A DNA stretch of 64,000 bases, taken from Candidatus Leptovillus affinis (GTDB lineage: Bacteria; Chloroflexota; Anaerolineae; Promineifilales; Promineifilaceae). Of the stretch, positions 42,889-50,466 are shown piece by piece (position 1 is the first letter of the stretch; each line of letters starts with the position of its first letter). The DNA is taken from positions 62,001 through 126,000 of the forward strand of contig JADIYP010000007.1 of assembly GCA_016705235.1 (NCBI GenBank). Direction: 5' to 3'. The notes under the pieces are model-generated. The model saw nothing but the letters and a program-made list of their open reading frames with translations, made no database searches and had not been told where the DNA came from. The position numbers and the translations under genes are program-made.

Positions 42889-44130
42889 TCAATTAGTCGC
42901 GGCCGGTTCTGGAGTAGGCTCAGTTTGGGCTGGCGGCAAAGTATGATACCCATTCGCCGCCGCCAACAACTCTTCATCTGTTTTGACTGTAGCCATACCG
43001 TCTGGGTTGTGGCAACCTCTGCATGTGAAATCCAGACCTAACTGCGGGTTGGCTGTCGTGCCGTCTTCCGAAAACTGCGTAATTTGGGTGGCATCAATGG
43101 AAACCATGTGCGTCCGAACATCGCCTTGGTTCATGACCGCATTTGCCACAGCATTTTGGATAAGGTACGGCATATGACAATCTACACAATCAACGCCCAA
43201 CCGTGTATGGACACCAACGTTCTGCACCTTCGTCTGATCAAAATGGCAATCCCGACAGCCAGTCAGAGTAGTAGCTTCTTTGGCGTTATCAAGCTGTACC
43301 ACGCCCGTATGCGGGTCATGGCACACTACGCAATCAATAACTGTGTGCTTGCCCTGGAAAAGATCGCCATAGGTGTCTTGATGCTGAATGAAACCATCCG
43401 CAATCACCAGTTCCTGTCCCGCGCCACGCGAATGACAATCACTGCAAGCGCCAGAGGTGCGATCTACTTTCATCTCAAAAGATAATGGATGATTGGCGTG
43501 GGCGCTGCCTGCGCCGTGACATTCTTCACATTGCACGCCTTCAAAAGCCCATGTCCCGACAATGCCAGGTAAATTATCCTGATTACCACTCGGTGTATAA
43601 CCGGTTGCATGGCAGGTAGCGCAGTCATACGGCTTTTCCTCGCCGGCATGATAGGCTACCCAATCATTACCATCATTCACGTTTAATTGCGCAGCTTCAC
43701 CGGTAATAAGGTATCCGTTGCTATCTACGAACTGAGCTTTCCAGTTGTACCCGCCAACCACATAGCTAATATCATCCCAGGTATAACCATCTGGTGGATC
43801 TGTCACGTTGGTAAAAGGGAATGTTGGCGCTTCACCATTCACCACTTTGGTTAATGGGTGATTATGCCCACTGGAAGCAAATTGCTCGAATAAATTCTGA
43901 TGACACTCGGCGCAAGCCCCGCTTCCAATAAAGGTCGGTGGCTCATAATTGAGGCCATCGGCGCCGGCTGGACCGGGTGCGCCAGGCAGGCCATCGCGAC
44001 CTGTTGGTCCAGGTGGGCCTTGTGGACCTTCTGGCCCAATTGGACCCTGCGCGCCACTTGCCCCAGCACAGCCAACTATGAGCAAGGAAAGTATTAAAAT
44101 AAATACTACAAACCCCCATGGTTTACGCAT
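42889..44130 (-). CDS. Octaheme c-type cytochrome lipoprotein with collagen-like stalk
   Basis: A 413-residue protein. After lipobox LLIVGCAG (cysteine 21), residues 26-59 form eleven Gly-X-Y triplets (GPIGPEGPQGPPGP within it), a collagen-like segment that could be a rigid stalk. Then come eight CXXCH motifs in a c554-like arrangement, with YVVGGYNWKAQFVD between hemes 1 and 2. The ATG at 44130 is chosen because AAGGAAGGTG lies directly upstream; longer in-frame starts to 44172 would place a basic extension before the signal peptide. It is the first gene of the second cytochrome operon, downstream of an FNR-like site and a -10 box at 44234-44275. Confidence 0.9.
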   Translation of the reverse strand: MRKPWGFVVFILILSLLIVGCAGASGAQGPIGPEGPQGPPGPTGRDGLPGAPGPAGADGLNYEPPTFIGSGACAECHQNLFEQFASSGHNHPLTKVVNGEAPTFPFTNVTDPPDGYTWDDISYVVGGYNWKAQFVDSNGYLITGEAAQLNVNDGNDWVAYHAGEEKPYDCATCHATGYTPSGNQDNLPGIVGTWAFEGVQCEECHGAGSAHANHPLSFEMKVDRTSGACSDCHSRGAGQELVIADGFIQHQDTYGDLFQGKHTVIDCVVCHDPHTGVVQLDNAKEATTLTGCRDCHFDQTKVQNVGVHTRLGVDCVDCHMPYLIQNAVANAVMNQGDVRTHMVSIDATQITQFSEDGTTANPQLGLDFTCRGCHNPDGMATVKTDEELLAAANGYHTLPPAQTEPTPEPAATN

Positions 44131-44233
44131 TTTCACCTTCCTTGTTCTCATCAATCGTCTCATTCTTTGCATCTTAATTTGCCTTTAAACAAATATCTTC
44201 ACATAAACCCATTCTGAGGAAGTATGTGTGTTA

Positions 44234-44275
44234 AGTATATTTGCCAGCCTACCCCCTGCTAGTGACAAAGGTCAC
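44234..44275 (-). promoter_or_regulatory. CRP/FNR-type palindrome and -10 box before the second cytochrome operon
   Basis: GTGAC-AAAG-GTCAC at 44262-44275 is a perfect 14-bp NTGAN-N4-NTCAN palindrome, the shape bound by Crp/Fnr-family regulators. On the minus strand a TATACT lies at 44239-44234. If transcription starts about seven bases after it, the palindrome is centred near -41.5, the class II activation position. No protein binding is shown. Confidence 0.5.
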
Positions 44276-44515
44276 GTGCAATGGGTTACAAACCCCACTA
44301 CTCTCAAGATTTTACCCATTTGTGTGGGTAGAATTCCCCATAAGAGAGTAGGGAAAATACCCCAATGGGGTTAATCTTACTCTAATATTCAGGAAAAAGA
44401 CAAGTCCTCTTTTGCCCTAGGGCAAGGAAAGTCGGCTGACCTCGAGTGTGATTGGTGGAAAAAAAACGGCCGTTCCACACCCTCCTCACCCCACATTCCA
44501 GCCTGCCAAACACAC

Positions 44516-44548
44516 AAAAACGGCCCGATCTGCAGCAGATCGGGCCGT
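44516..44548 (-). terminator. Rho-independent terminator of the LysR-cytochrome-NrfD operon
   Basis: A 14-bp perfect stem (ACGGCCCGATCTGC and its complement) is followed on the minus strand by TTTTTGTG. It lies 30 bp after the NrfD stop codon. Confidence 0.88.
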
Positions 44549-44577
44549 CTATCACTATTTGTGCAGGAAATGACCGA

Positions 44578-45795
44578 CTATTCGCCGGATTTCTTAAACA
44601 ACGGCAAATACTTCAAGCCCAAGGTTAGGGCCAACAAAGCATAAGCTAAAATTCCTAAAGCAACACTCACTTCAATCATTGACGGAAAATAGGGCGTCGC
44701 AACCACGTTGCCTAAAACTCCCGGCGACCACTGCGGCGGAACTGTCAGACCAGACAGGGTAACGTTCCAACGATTAACAACCACACCGACAATGACCAAA
44801 ACCAATGCCAGAATCAACAGCCCGGTTTGCCGGCGTAACGGCCGATTCAACAAAATAACCACCGGAACCAAAATCCCCAGAAAAACTTCGATAATCCAAA
44901 AAGACTGCGTATAGGGTGTTGTCGCTTGCAGACGCAGCAGCGCATCGGCGGTTCCCGGCGCATGGCTGTAATAAGAGGTGGCCGCCCAGTCCCACATTTT
45001 CAGGTAGAGGTAAGCCAACAAGGCAAAAGCAGCTAAACGGGCAATATCACGGCGCAAAAATTTGTCTATCAGCTCGCGCCCCGATAATTTGCTCACCACC
45101 AGTGTCACCAACAGGGTCAAAGAAACCCCGCCGGCAATTGCCGACAGAATAAACAAAACCGGCATGGATGGCTTAAACCAAATTTCTCGACCAGACAGCA
45201 CCCCATATGTTGCCCCCAGAGATGATTGATGCAGCAGTGATAAGCCTAAACCAATAGCCGCCATAACCGGGGTCAGTTTGTGCAGCATATGGCCAAATGC
45301 CCGCGCCCGATAACGGCCGTCAAAAAACCGGCTCTCCAACACAATCGGCACAAATTCAATAATCAGTACCGTTGAGTACAAAATCACGCACAGCGTAATC
45401 TCCCACAACACCGAATGGACATTCCAATAAATAAGCGGGTGATAAAACCGATCCGGCCGGCCGATATCCATGGCCAACGCCAACATCGCCGACGAATACC
45501 CCAAAAAACCAACAAACACAGCCACCCGCGCGACCGGCTCAAATCGCTTCAGGCGAAACAGATACACCACGGCCGAAAACGTAAACGCTCCTGCTCCCAA
45601 AGCTATCGCCGACAAATCTAACGTAATCCACAAACCCCAGGGCACCTGATCGGTCAGGTTTGTCACCGACAGACCGAGCCACAAGGTCTGGAACATGCCA
45701 TACGCTCCCACCAATAACATGACGCCTAGCGTAAGATACCATAGGCGCATCGGCCAACGATTGGGTTTTTGCATCGCTACCTGACCCGCAGCCAT
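44578..45795 (-). CDS. nrfD: NrfD/PsrC-family quinol-interacting membrane protein
   Basis: A 405-residue membrane protein of the NrfD/polysulfide reductase subunit C type with about ten hydrophobic helices, for example MLLVGAYGMFQTLWLGLSV, AIALGAGAFTFSAVVYLF and FWIIEVFLGILVPVVILLN. These subunits exchange electrons with quinones and dock an iron-sulfur subunit on the outside. The ATG at 45795 has AAGGAGGAGA upstream and begins one base after the iron-sulfur gene stop; the frame continues to 45933 inside that gene but without a ribosome site. Together with the iron-sulfur protein and the octaheme cytochrome upstream it forms an Hmc/Nrf-like electron-transfer module. Confidence 0.93.
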   Translation of the reverse strand: MAAGQVAMQKPNRWPMRLWYLTLGVMLLVGAYGMFQTLWLGLSVTNLTDQVPWGLWITLDLSAIALGAGAFTFSAVVYLFRLKRFEPVARVAVFVGFLGYSSAMLALAMDIGRPDRFYHPLIYWNVHSVLWEITLCVILYSTVLIIEFVPIVLESRFFDGRYRARAFGHMLHKLTPVMAAIGLGLSLLHQSSLGATYGVLSGREIWFKPSMPVLFILSAIAGGVSLTLLVTLVVSKLSGRELIDKFLRRDIARLAAFALLAYLYLKMWDWAATSYYSHAPGTADALLRLQATTPYTQSFWIIEVFLGILVPVVILLNRPLRRQTGLLILALVLVIVGVVVNRWNVTLSGLTVPPQWSPGVLGNVVATPYFPSMIEVSVALGILAYALLALTLGLKYLPLFKKSGE

Positions 45796-45796
45796 C

Positions 45797-46618
45797 TTAT
45801 ATCTCCTCCTTAGCCGGGCGCACGTAATGCACCTTTGGCTCGGTGCCAAAATCTTCCCGCAAGCGGAAGGTGTCATGTTCGGCCAGGAATTGGGTGATCG
45901 GGCTTTCTGGATCGCGCACATCGCCAAAAACACGCGCGCCTACCGGGCATACATTCACGCACGCTGGCGTCGCTTGCGAATCCACCCCCGGTGTTAAGCC
46001 CTGTTCAAGCCCCCGGTCGATCCGATGCACGCAGAAGGTGCACTTTTCCACCACGCCGCGCGGCCGTCGCGCCACTTCCGGCTCTCCCCAGGTCGGCTGG
46101 TAAGAATTTTCAGCGGTAGCAACATCCCAATTAAACCGGCGCACGTCATACGGGCAGGCCACTTCACAATAGCGGCAGCCAATACACCGATCGTAATCCA
46201 TGGCCACTATGCCATCTTCACGCACCCAGGTTGCGCCGACTGGGCATACCTTGGTGCAGGGAGCTTCCTGGCAGTGCAGACACGGCCGTGTCATGAAAAA
46301 ATCCGTGCCATTTTCCGTCCGCTCCGGAAACCCCACATTCCAACGCATTTCATCATCCGGCACGTCATTCGTCGCCTGGCATGCCCACAAACAATACTGG
46401 CAGCCAATGCACTTCTCCAAATCAATGCCCATGTGCCACTCATGCGCCGCGCTGGCATGAGTTGTACGCGCCAAACCTGAAATAGAATCGGCCGAAAGAG
46501 GGCCAGACGTAAACGCCCGCGACAGGAGAATCGCCCCGCCCGTTGCTCCTGCAATTTTTAATACATCACGCCGGGTTAACATTGGCGACGTCTTATTCTT
46601 CTGGTTTGTCGTCGTCAT
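45797..46618 (-). CDS. Tat-exported ferredoxin-like protein with four [4Fe-4S] sites (NrfC/PsrB/HmcB type)
   Basis: A 273-residue protein with a twin-arginine signal (LTRRDVLKIAGATGG, about residues 14-28), so it is exported folded. It carries four cysteine groups typical of DmsB/NrfC subunits: CIGCQYCLWACQ, CLHCQEAPCTKVCPVG, CIGCRYCEVACPYDV and the split CTFC...CVNVCPVGA. It carries electrons between NrfD and the multiheme cytochrome. GGAGAAG lies before the ATG at 46618, which overlaps the end of the cytochrome gene by 26 bases. No molybdopterin catalytic subunit accompanies it. Confidence 0.95.
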   Translation of the reverse strand: MTTTNQKNKTSPMLTRRDVLKIAGATGGAILLSRAFTSGPLSADSISGLARTTHASAAHEWHMGIDLEKCIGCQYCLWACQATNDVPDDEMRWNVGFPERTENGTDFFMTRPCLHCQEAPCTKVCPVGATWVREDGIVAMDYDRCIGCRYCEVACPYDVRRFNWDVATAENSYQPTWGEPEVARRPRGVVEKCTFCVHRIDRGLEQGLTPGVDSQATPACVNVCPVGARVFGDVRDPESPITQFLAEHDTFRLREDFGTEPKVHYVRPAKEEI

Positions 46619-47621
46619 CTTTCTTCTCCAATTCACGCGCCCGAATATTTTGCGACACGAACCAGGCTGTAGTTCCGCCCAGAGCCAGCCCAACCAGCCC
46701 GCCCTGGAAGATCAGCGTGACATTCTGGCTGGCAAGCGCCGTTTCCAAAGCCTGAATTTGCTGATCGTGCGTCAGCATTCCTTCCTGTAAGGGGGCTTCC
46801 TCGGCTTGCAGCAGCACCGGCGCCGGTTCATCAGCGCTAACGGCCGCTTTCGCGCCATCTTCATAACCAGGCAAATGGAATCCCGCGTGTAAAGCATCTG
46901 TGTGGCAAGCCACGCAAGTGGCTGGCGTAATGCTAAAGGCATGACCCGTTGGCACAATGCCATCGACCGGAATTTCATCCGGCGGCACCACCAGCGCATG
47001 GCAATCCACGCACCCAATCCCTTGTTGCACATGCAAATCTTCTAAATAAGCTTCCATGGAGTCTTTGTGGCAGTTAATGCACAAATCATCGGCCACTTCA
47101 AACAATGGCTGCTGGCTGTGGGGATCATGGCAATCCATGCAACCGATTTCGGCCGTGGCATGGCTTGTCTGGTGCCACTCGCCCAGCGTGGTGGTATGGC
47201 ACGTGCCGCAATACTCGGTATCTGCTTTAATGGAGACAACTTCGGGCGGGTGCTCACCGGTCACTTCCCCGTGACACGCCTCGCAGGCAATGCCCTCGGC
47301 GTCATACTGACCGTTTGCCGGTTGGTAATTGGTGGTATGGCAAGACAAGCACTCGCCCGGCTGACCCAAACCTACCCATTGCTGCTGAAAATAAGGATCA
47401 TCAAACGCATGGGCGTGCGGGCTGTCTTGCCAATGGCTTTTAACATCCAAATGACATTCCTGACACTCTTTCTGCGTCTCATGCTCTTCAATGACCCCAC
47501 CATCCCCTTCTTGCTGCATCGGCGCGGCCGAAGCCAGGTGAACAGTCATTACCATACCCAGCAAGCCTACCAAAACCCCGCTTAACAGCGACCAGTTGAT
47601 AGAAAGTCGCAAACATCTCAT
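46593..47621 (-). CDS. Octaheme c-type cytochrome with C-terminal membrane anchor
   Basis: A 342-residue protein with an N-terminal signal (LLSGVLVGLLGMVMTVHLASA), eight CXXCH motifs between about residues 45 and 255, and a C-terminal helix (IFQGGLVGLALGGTTAWFV) ending in a very acidic tail. The arrangement recalls NrfB/HmcA-like electron-transfer cytochromes rather than a catalytic one. The ATG at 47621 is preceded by AGAGGC; a longer frame runs into lysR but has no signal peptide start. It lies 13 bp after the lysR stop codon and overlaps the iron-sulfur gene, so the four genes form one operon. Confidence 0.92.
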   Translation of the reverse strand: MRCLRLSINWSLLSGVLVGLLGMVMTVHLASAAPMQQEGDGGVIEEHETQKECQECHLDVKSHWQDSPHAHAFDDPYFQQQWVGLGQPGECLSCHTTNYQPANGQYDAEGIACEACHGEVTGEHPPEVVSIKADTEYCGTCHTTTLGEWHQTSHATAEIGCMDCHDPHSQQPLFEVADDLCINCHKDSMEAYLEDLHVQQGIGCVDCHALVVPPDEIPVDGIVPTGHAFSITPATCVACHTDALHAGFHLPGYEDGAKAAVSADEPAPVLLQAEEAPLQEGMLTHDQQIQALETALASQNVTLIFQGGLVGLALGGTTAWFVSQNIRARELEKKDDDDKPEE

Positions 47622-47634
47622 AATTCTGCCTCTT

Positions 47635-48576
47635 TTACTCGTTATCTTTCTGATGGTCCGCTTCCAGGCCAAGTGCATTGAGTTCGTAGTTGTCTCCAAT
47701 GAGCGCCCAGAAGGCCGCCTGAGCCAGCGTTGGCGGTCGCCGAGTGTGACAACCCAGATAAATTTCGCGTTGGATGGACAATCCGCGCACTTTGATGGGG
47801 GTAACGCTGTCCTGCACCAACCGCGTGTAGACGATGCTGGAAACAAAGCCCAGCCCCAACCCTTCCTGCACAGCCAGAGCAATGGCTTCCGCATTGCCCA
47901 AAACCAAAATTGTATCTAACTGCTCAATATCGATGCCGACGCCAGACAGGGCTTCACGCACGGCCGTATACGTGCCAGAACTCTCTTCCCGCAGAATAAA
48001 TTCCGCTTCCAGCAACTCTTCCGGTTCAATTTCTCCCCGGTCAGCCCACGGATGGCCCAATGGCGCCAACAAAATGACCTCATCGGTCATAAATTGGCGA
48101 AACTCCACATCTTTACACACCATGTGCGGCACACTCGCCAAAGCGAAATGCACCTCGCCATCACAAACCATTTGCAAAGCGTGATCTTGCGACGCCACAT
48201 GGCAAGAAACCCGCACTTTGGGGTAACGCCGGTGGAAATTGGCCAACAGGCTCGGCAAAACATATTTTCCCGGCGTCGTACTGCACCCAACCAACAAATG
48301 CCCATACACCTCGCCTTCCAATGATTTCATCGTCTCTTCGATATGCACCGAACGCGTCACCAATTCTCTGGCCAGCGGCAGCAATGCTTGCCCGGCATCC
48401 GTTAACTCAATGTACCGCCCCACCCGATTAAACAACGGGACGCCAAAATGCTGCTCCAGTGTCTGTATATGCTGGCTTACACTCGGCTGCGTCATGTGCA
48501 GTCGCTGCGCTGCCTGGGTAAAACTCAGGGCGTCAGCCGCTTCTAAAAATACATTTAATTGGTGCGCATCCAGCAT
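47635..48576 (-). CDS. LysR-family transcriptional regulator
   Basis: A 313-residue regulator with an N-terminal winged helix-turn-helix (LSFTQAAQRLHMTQPSVSQH, about residues 17-36) and a LysR substrate-binding domain (YGHLLVGCSTTPGKYVLP onward). It resembles the CysB/CysL/CbbR group, but the effector cannot be read. GGAGG lies before the ATG. It is the first gene of the operon that goes on to the octaheme cytochrome, iron-sulfur and NrfD genes, and is divergent from the 12-heme/rhodanese genes. It is thus well placed to control both arms from the 220-bp region between. Confidence 0.94.
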   Translation of the reverse strand: MLDAHQLNVFLEAADALSFTQAAQRLHMTQPSVSQHIQTLEQHFGVPLFNRVGRYIELTDAGQALLPLARELVTRSVHIEETMKSLEGEVYGHLLVGCSTTPGKYVLPSLLANFHRRYPKVRVSCHVASQDHALQMVCDGEVHFALASVPHMVCKDVEFRQFMTDEVILLAPLGHPWADRGEIEPEELLEAEFILREESSGTYTAVREALSGVGIDIEQLDTILVLGNAEAIALAVQEGLGLGFVSSIVYTRLVQDSVTPIKVRGLSIQREIYLGCHTRRPPTLAQAAFWALIGDNYELNALGLEADHQKDNE

Positions 48577-48796
48577 TTTTTGCCTCCAAAGCTCTTCTTC
48601 AAGGCTCCATTTGTGAATATTGTAACAAAAAGGATTAGGAACTCAATAGTGAGAGGCCACCCACTCATTGGTTCTGCTTATGGATATGTAGAGGAAAAAC
48701 CTATAAGTGAAACCTTGTCTAGCTATTGTCTTCCCTCTACTCTTGTTTATACTGATAGTGAAAATTTTCACTTAAAATGAATCAAAGGAGCCTGTT
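48577..48796. promoter_or_regulatory. Divergent control region between lysR and the cytochrome lipoprotein gene
   Basis: On the plus strand TTGTCT (48726-48731) and TATACT (48748-48753) are 16 bp apart, a good sigma70-type promoter. A perfect 16-bp palindrome AGTGAAAATTTTCACT (48757-48772) covers the predicted start point, and a related half (AAGTGAAAC) lies near 48703. An imperfect AATAGTGAG...CTCATTGG pair lies near 48645. The palindrome at +1 would suit a repressor; LysR sites are usually further upstream, so which protein binds is open. Confidence 0.5.
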
Positions 48797-49108
48797 TTGA
48801 AAAAGGCACAACGTATCCAAAACATAAAAACCATTTTATTGAGCCTTATGCTAGTTCTGGCAACGGCCGTTCTCCTTTCCAGTTGCAGCAGCAGCGCCGA
48901 AACCGATTCGGCCGTCGCCCTGCAAACAGCTCTGGAGCCAACGGCCGTCATCCCCACACCAACCGAGGAAACGGCCGTCGCCCCCACCGCAGTCGCGGCC
49001 ACCCTCCCCACCGATGAGTGCCTGCTCTGCCACATCAACAAAGACGAACTCATCCAGACAGCCGATCCTGTCGAGGAGGTTGTCAGCGAAAACGAAGGCG
49101 AGGGTTGA
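48797..49108 (+). CDS. N-terminal part of an interrupted 12-heme cytochrome lipoprotein
   Basis: The frame begins with TTG (AAAGGAG upstream) and encodes a signal peptide with lipobox VLLSSCSS (cysteine near residue 30), a Thr/Pro/Ala linker containing three ACGGCCGT-derived TAV units, and one heme motif CLLCH. It stops at a TGA (49106-49108) after 103 residues. The next frame downstream continues in the same phase with only three codons between and holds eleven more heme motifs but no signal peptide. I therefore regard both as parts of one gene carrying a nonsense codon, a read-through site or a sequencing error. Confidence 0.75.
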   Translation: MKKAQRIQNIKTILLSLMLVLATAVLLSSCSSSAETDSAVALQTALEPTAVIPTPTEETAVAPTAVAATLPTDECLLCHINKDELIQTADPVEEVVSENEGEG

Positions 49109-49117
49109 GGCGGTTCG

Positions 49118-50359
49118 GTGGCTCCGTTGGAGCCATGGGAAAAAGCGCTCGTAAACGGTGAAACCTATCCCGATAGTGTTCACGGTCAGATACCCTGCCA
49201 AAACTGCCACGGCGGCCGGCAATCAGCCGACAAAGCCGAAGCCCATACCGACATCATCGCCCGACCCAGCGACGATCCGGAAATCTACTGCCAGGAATGC
49301 CACCCCGATGTGGTTGCCCTGAACGAAAACAACTTACACGACAACCTGGCCGGCTATTGGACCATTCTGGACCAACGCACCGTCCCGGAAGACCACGAAA
49401 CCATCGCCACCATGTTTGGCAACCACTGCTCAAGCTGCCATGCCACCTGCGGCGACTGCCATGTCAGCCAGCCGGCCCTGGTTGGCGGCGGCCTGATTGA
49501 TGGGCACATGTTCAACAAAACGCCCTCCCTCACGCGTAACTGCACCGCCTGCCACGGCAGCCGTGTGGGCAACGAATACCTGGGCAAACATGAAGACCTG
49601 CAAGCCGACGTCCACTTCCGCCAGGGACGCATGGCCTGCATCGACTGCCACACCGGCCATGAAATGCACGGCCAACCGGCCGCCTGCGAAGACTGCCACA
49701 CCAGCCCGGAAACCCAAATGGTGGAACCGGCCAACCACCGCTACGACGGCGTGCAGTCGCCGCGCTGCGAATCCTGCCACATCACCGCCACCATCGGCCA
49801 GGACGACATTGAAATGCACCAGGTGCATGGCGCAGACCTGTCTTGCCAGGTTTGCCATTCCGTGGCCTATACAAGCTGCGATGGCTGCCACGTGGCCATC
49901 AGCGAAACCACCGGCAACCCGTTCTACGCCACCGATGGTTCCTACCTGGACTTTAAAATTGGCCTGAACCCGTTAAAGAGTTTCGACAGACCCTATGATT
50001 ACGTAACACTCCGGCATGTGCCGATATCCAGCGACAGCTTTGCGTTTTATGGCGATAACTTGGTGCCAAATCTCAACGCCTTGCCCACCTGGGTTTACAC
50101 TACGCCGCACAATATCCAGCGGGAAACGCCGCAAGCCGCCTCCTGCAACGCCTGCCACGGCAATGCCGATTTGTTCTTAACTGTCGATCAGGTGTATCCC
50201 AATGAAGTGGAAGCGAATCAACCGGTCATCGTGCCTGTGATTCCCGCGCCCATTTCCGAGATAACCGCCACGGTGGGCATCACCATCACGGAAGGCATTT
50301 CCGCCACCGCTGGCCTGACCACCACAACCATCATTAGCCCAACGGAACAAAACCCTTGA
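49118..50359 (+). CDS. C-terminal part of an interrupted cytochrome: 11 CXXCH motifs, no export signal
   Basis: A 413-residue frame starting at a GTG with no proper ribosome site. It contains eleven CXXCH motifs, including a tandem CSSCHATCGDCH, then a Thr/Ile-rich tail. It lacks any signal sequence, yet c-type heme is attached outside the cytoplasm, so it cannot be functional as a separate product. It is in frame with the lipoprotein start at 48797. Eleven hemes plus the one upstream give a 12-heme surface protein if the TGA is read through or is an error. The quadruple rhodanese gene follows 107 bp later. Confidence 0.75.
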   Translation: MAPLEPWEKALVNGETYPDSVHGQIPCQNCHGGRQSADKAEAHTDIIARPSDDPEIYCQECHPDVVALNENNLHDNLAGYWTILDQRTVPEDHETIATMFGNHCSSCHATCGDCHVSQPALVGGGLIDGHMFNKTPSLTRNCTACHGSRVGNEYLGKHEDLQADVHFRQGRMACIDCHTGHEMHGQPAACEDCHTSPETQMVEPANHRYDGVQSPRCESCHITATIGQDDIEMHQVHGADLSCQVCHSVAYTSCDGCHVAISETTGNPFYATDGSYLDFKIGLNPLKSFDRPYDYVTLRHVPISSDSFAFYGDNLVPNLNALPTWVYTTPHNIQRETPQAASCNACHGNADLFLTVDQVYPNEVEANQPVIVPVIPAPISEITATVGITITEGISATAGLTTTTIISPTEQNP

Positions 50360-50376
50360 TTCCGTTTAACTATACA

Positions 50377-50417
50377 GACCCCAAGAGTTTGGCCTTGGGC
50401 ATCAAACCCTTGGGGTC
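50377..50417. repeat. Short GACCCC palindromic element
   Basis: A variant copy with left arm GACCCCAAGAGTTT (one change), a 13-base spacer and right arm AAACCCTTGGGGTC. It lies between the 12-heme and rhodanese genes. Confidence 0.88.
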
Positions 50418-50466
50418 TTGCTAGAACAGTTACGATTCCGAAAAAATAAAAGAGAGGAGCTTTAGA

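Larger units (their letters stand above)
44131..44577. other. Intergenic region between the two cytochrome operons
   Basis: No gene is visible. From right to left it holds the terminator of the NrfD operon (44516-44548), a low-complexity stretch with one ACGGCCGT, CCCCATAAG/CCCCAATGGGG short palindromes, and the promoter region of the octaheme gene. Confidence 0.7.

Noticed and set aside
49106..49108. TGA as a selenocysteine codon
   Set aside because: The codon lies in a Glu/Gly-rich linker, not at a redox motif, and no SECIS-like hairpin is evident directly after it. A substitution or read-through is simpler.
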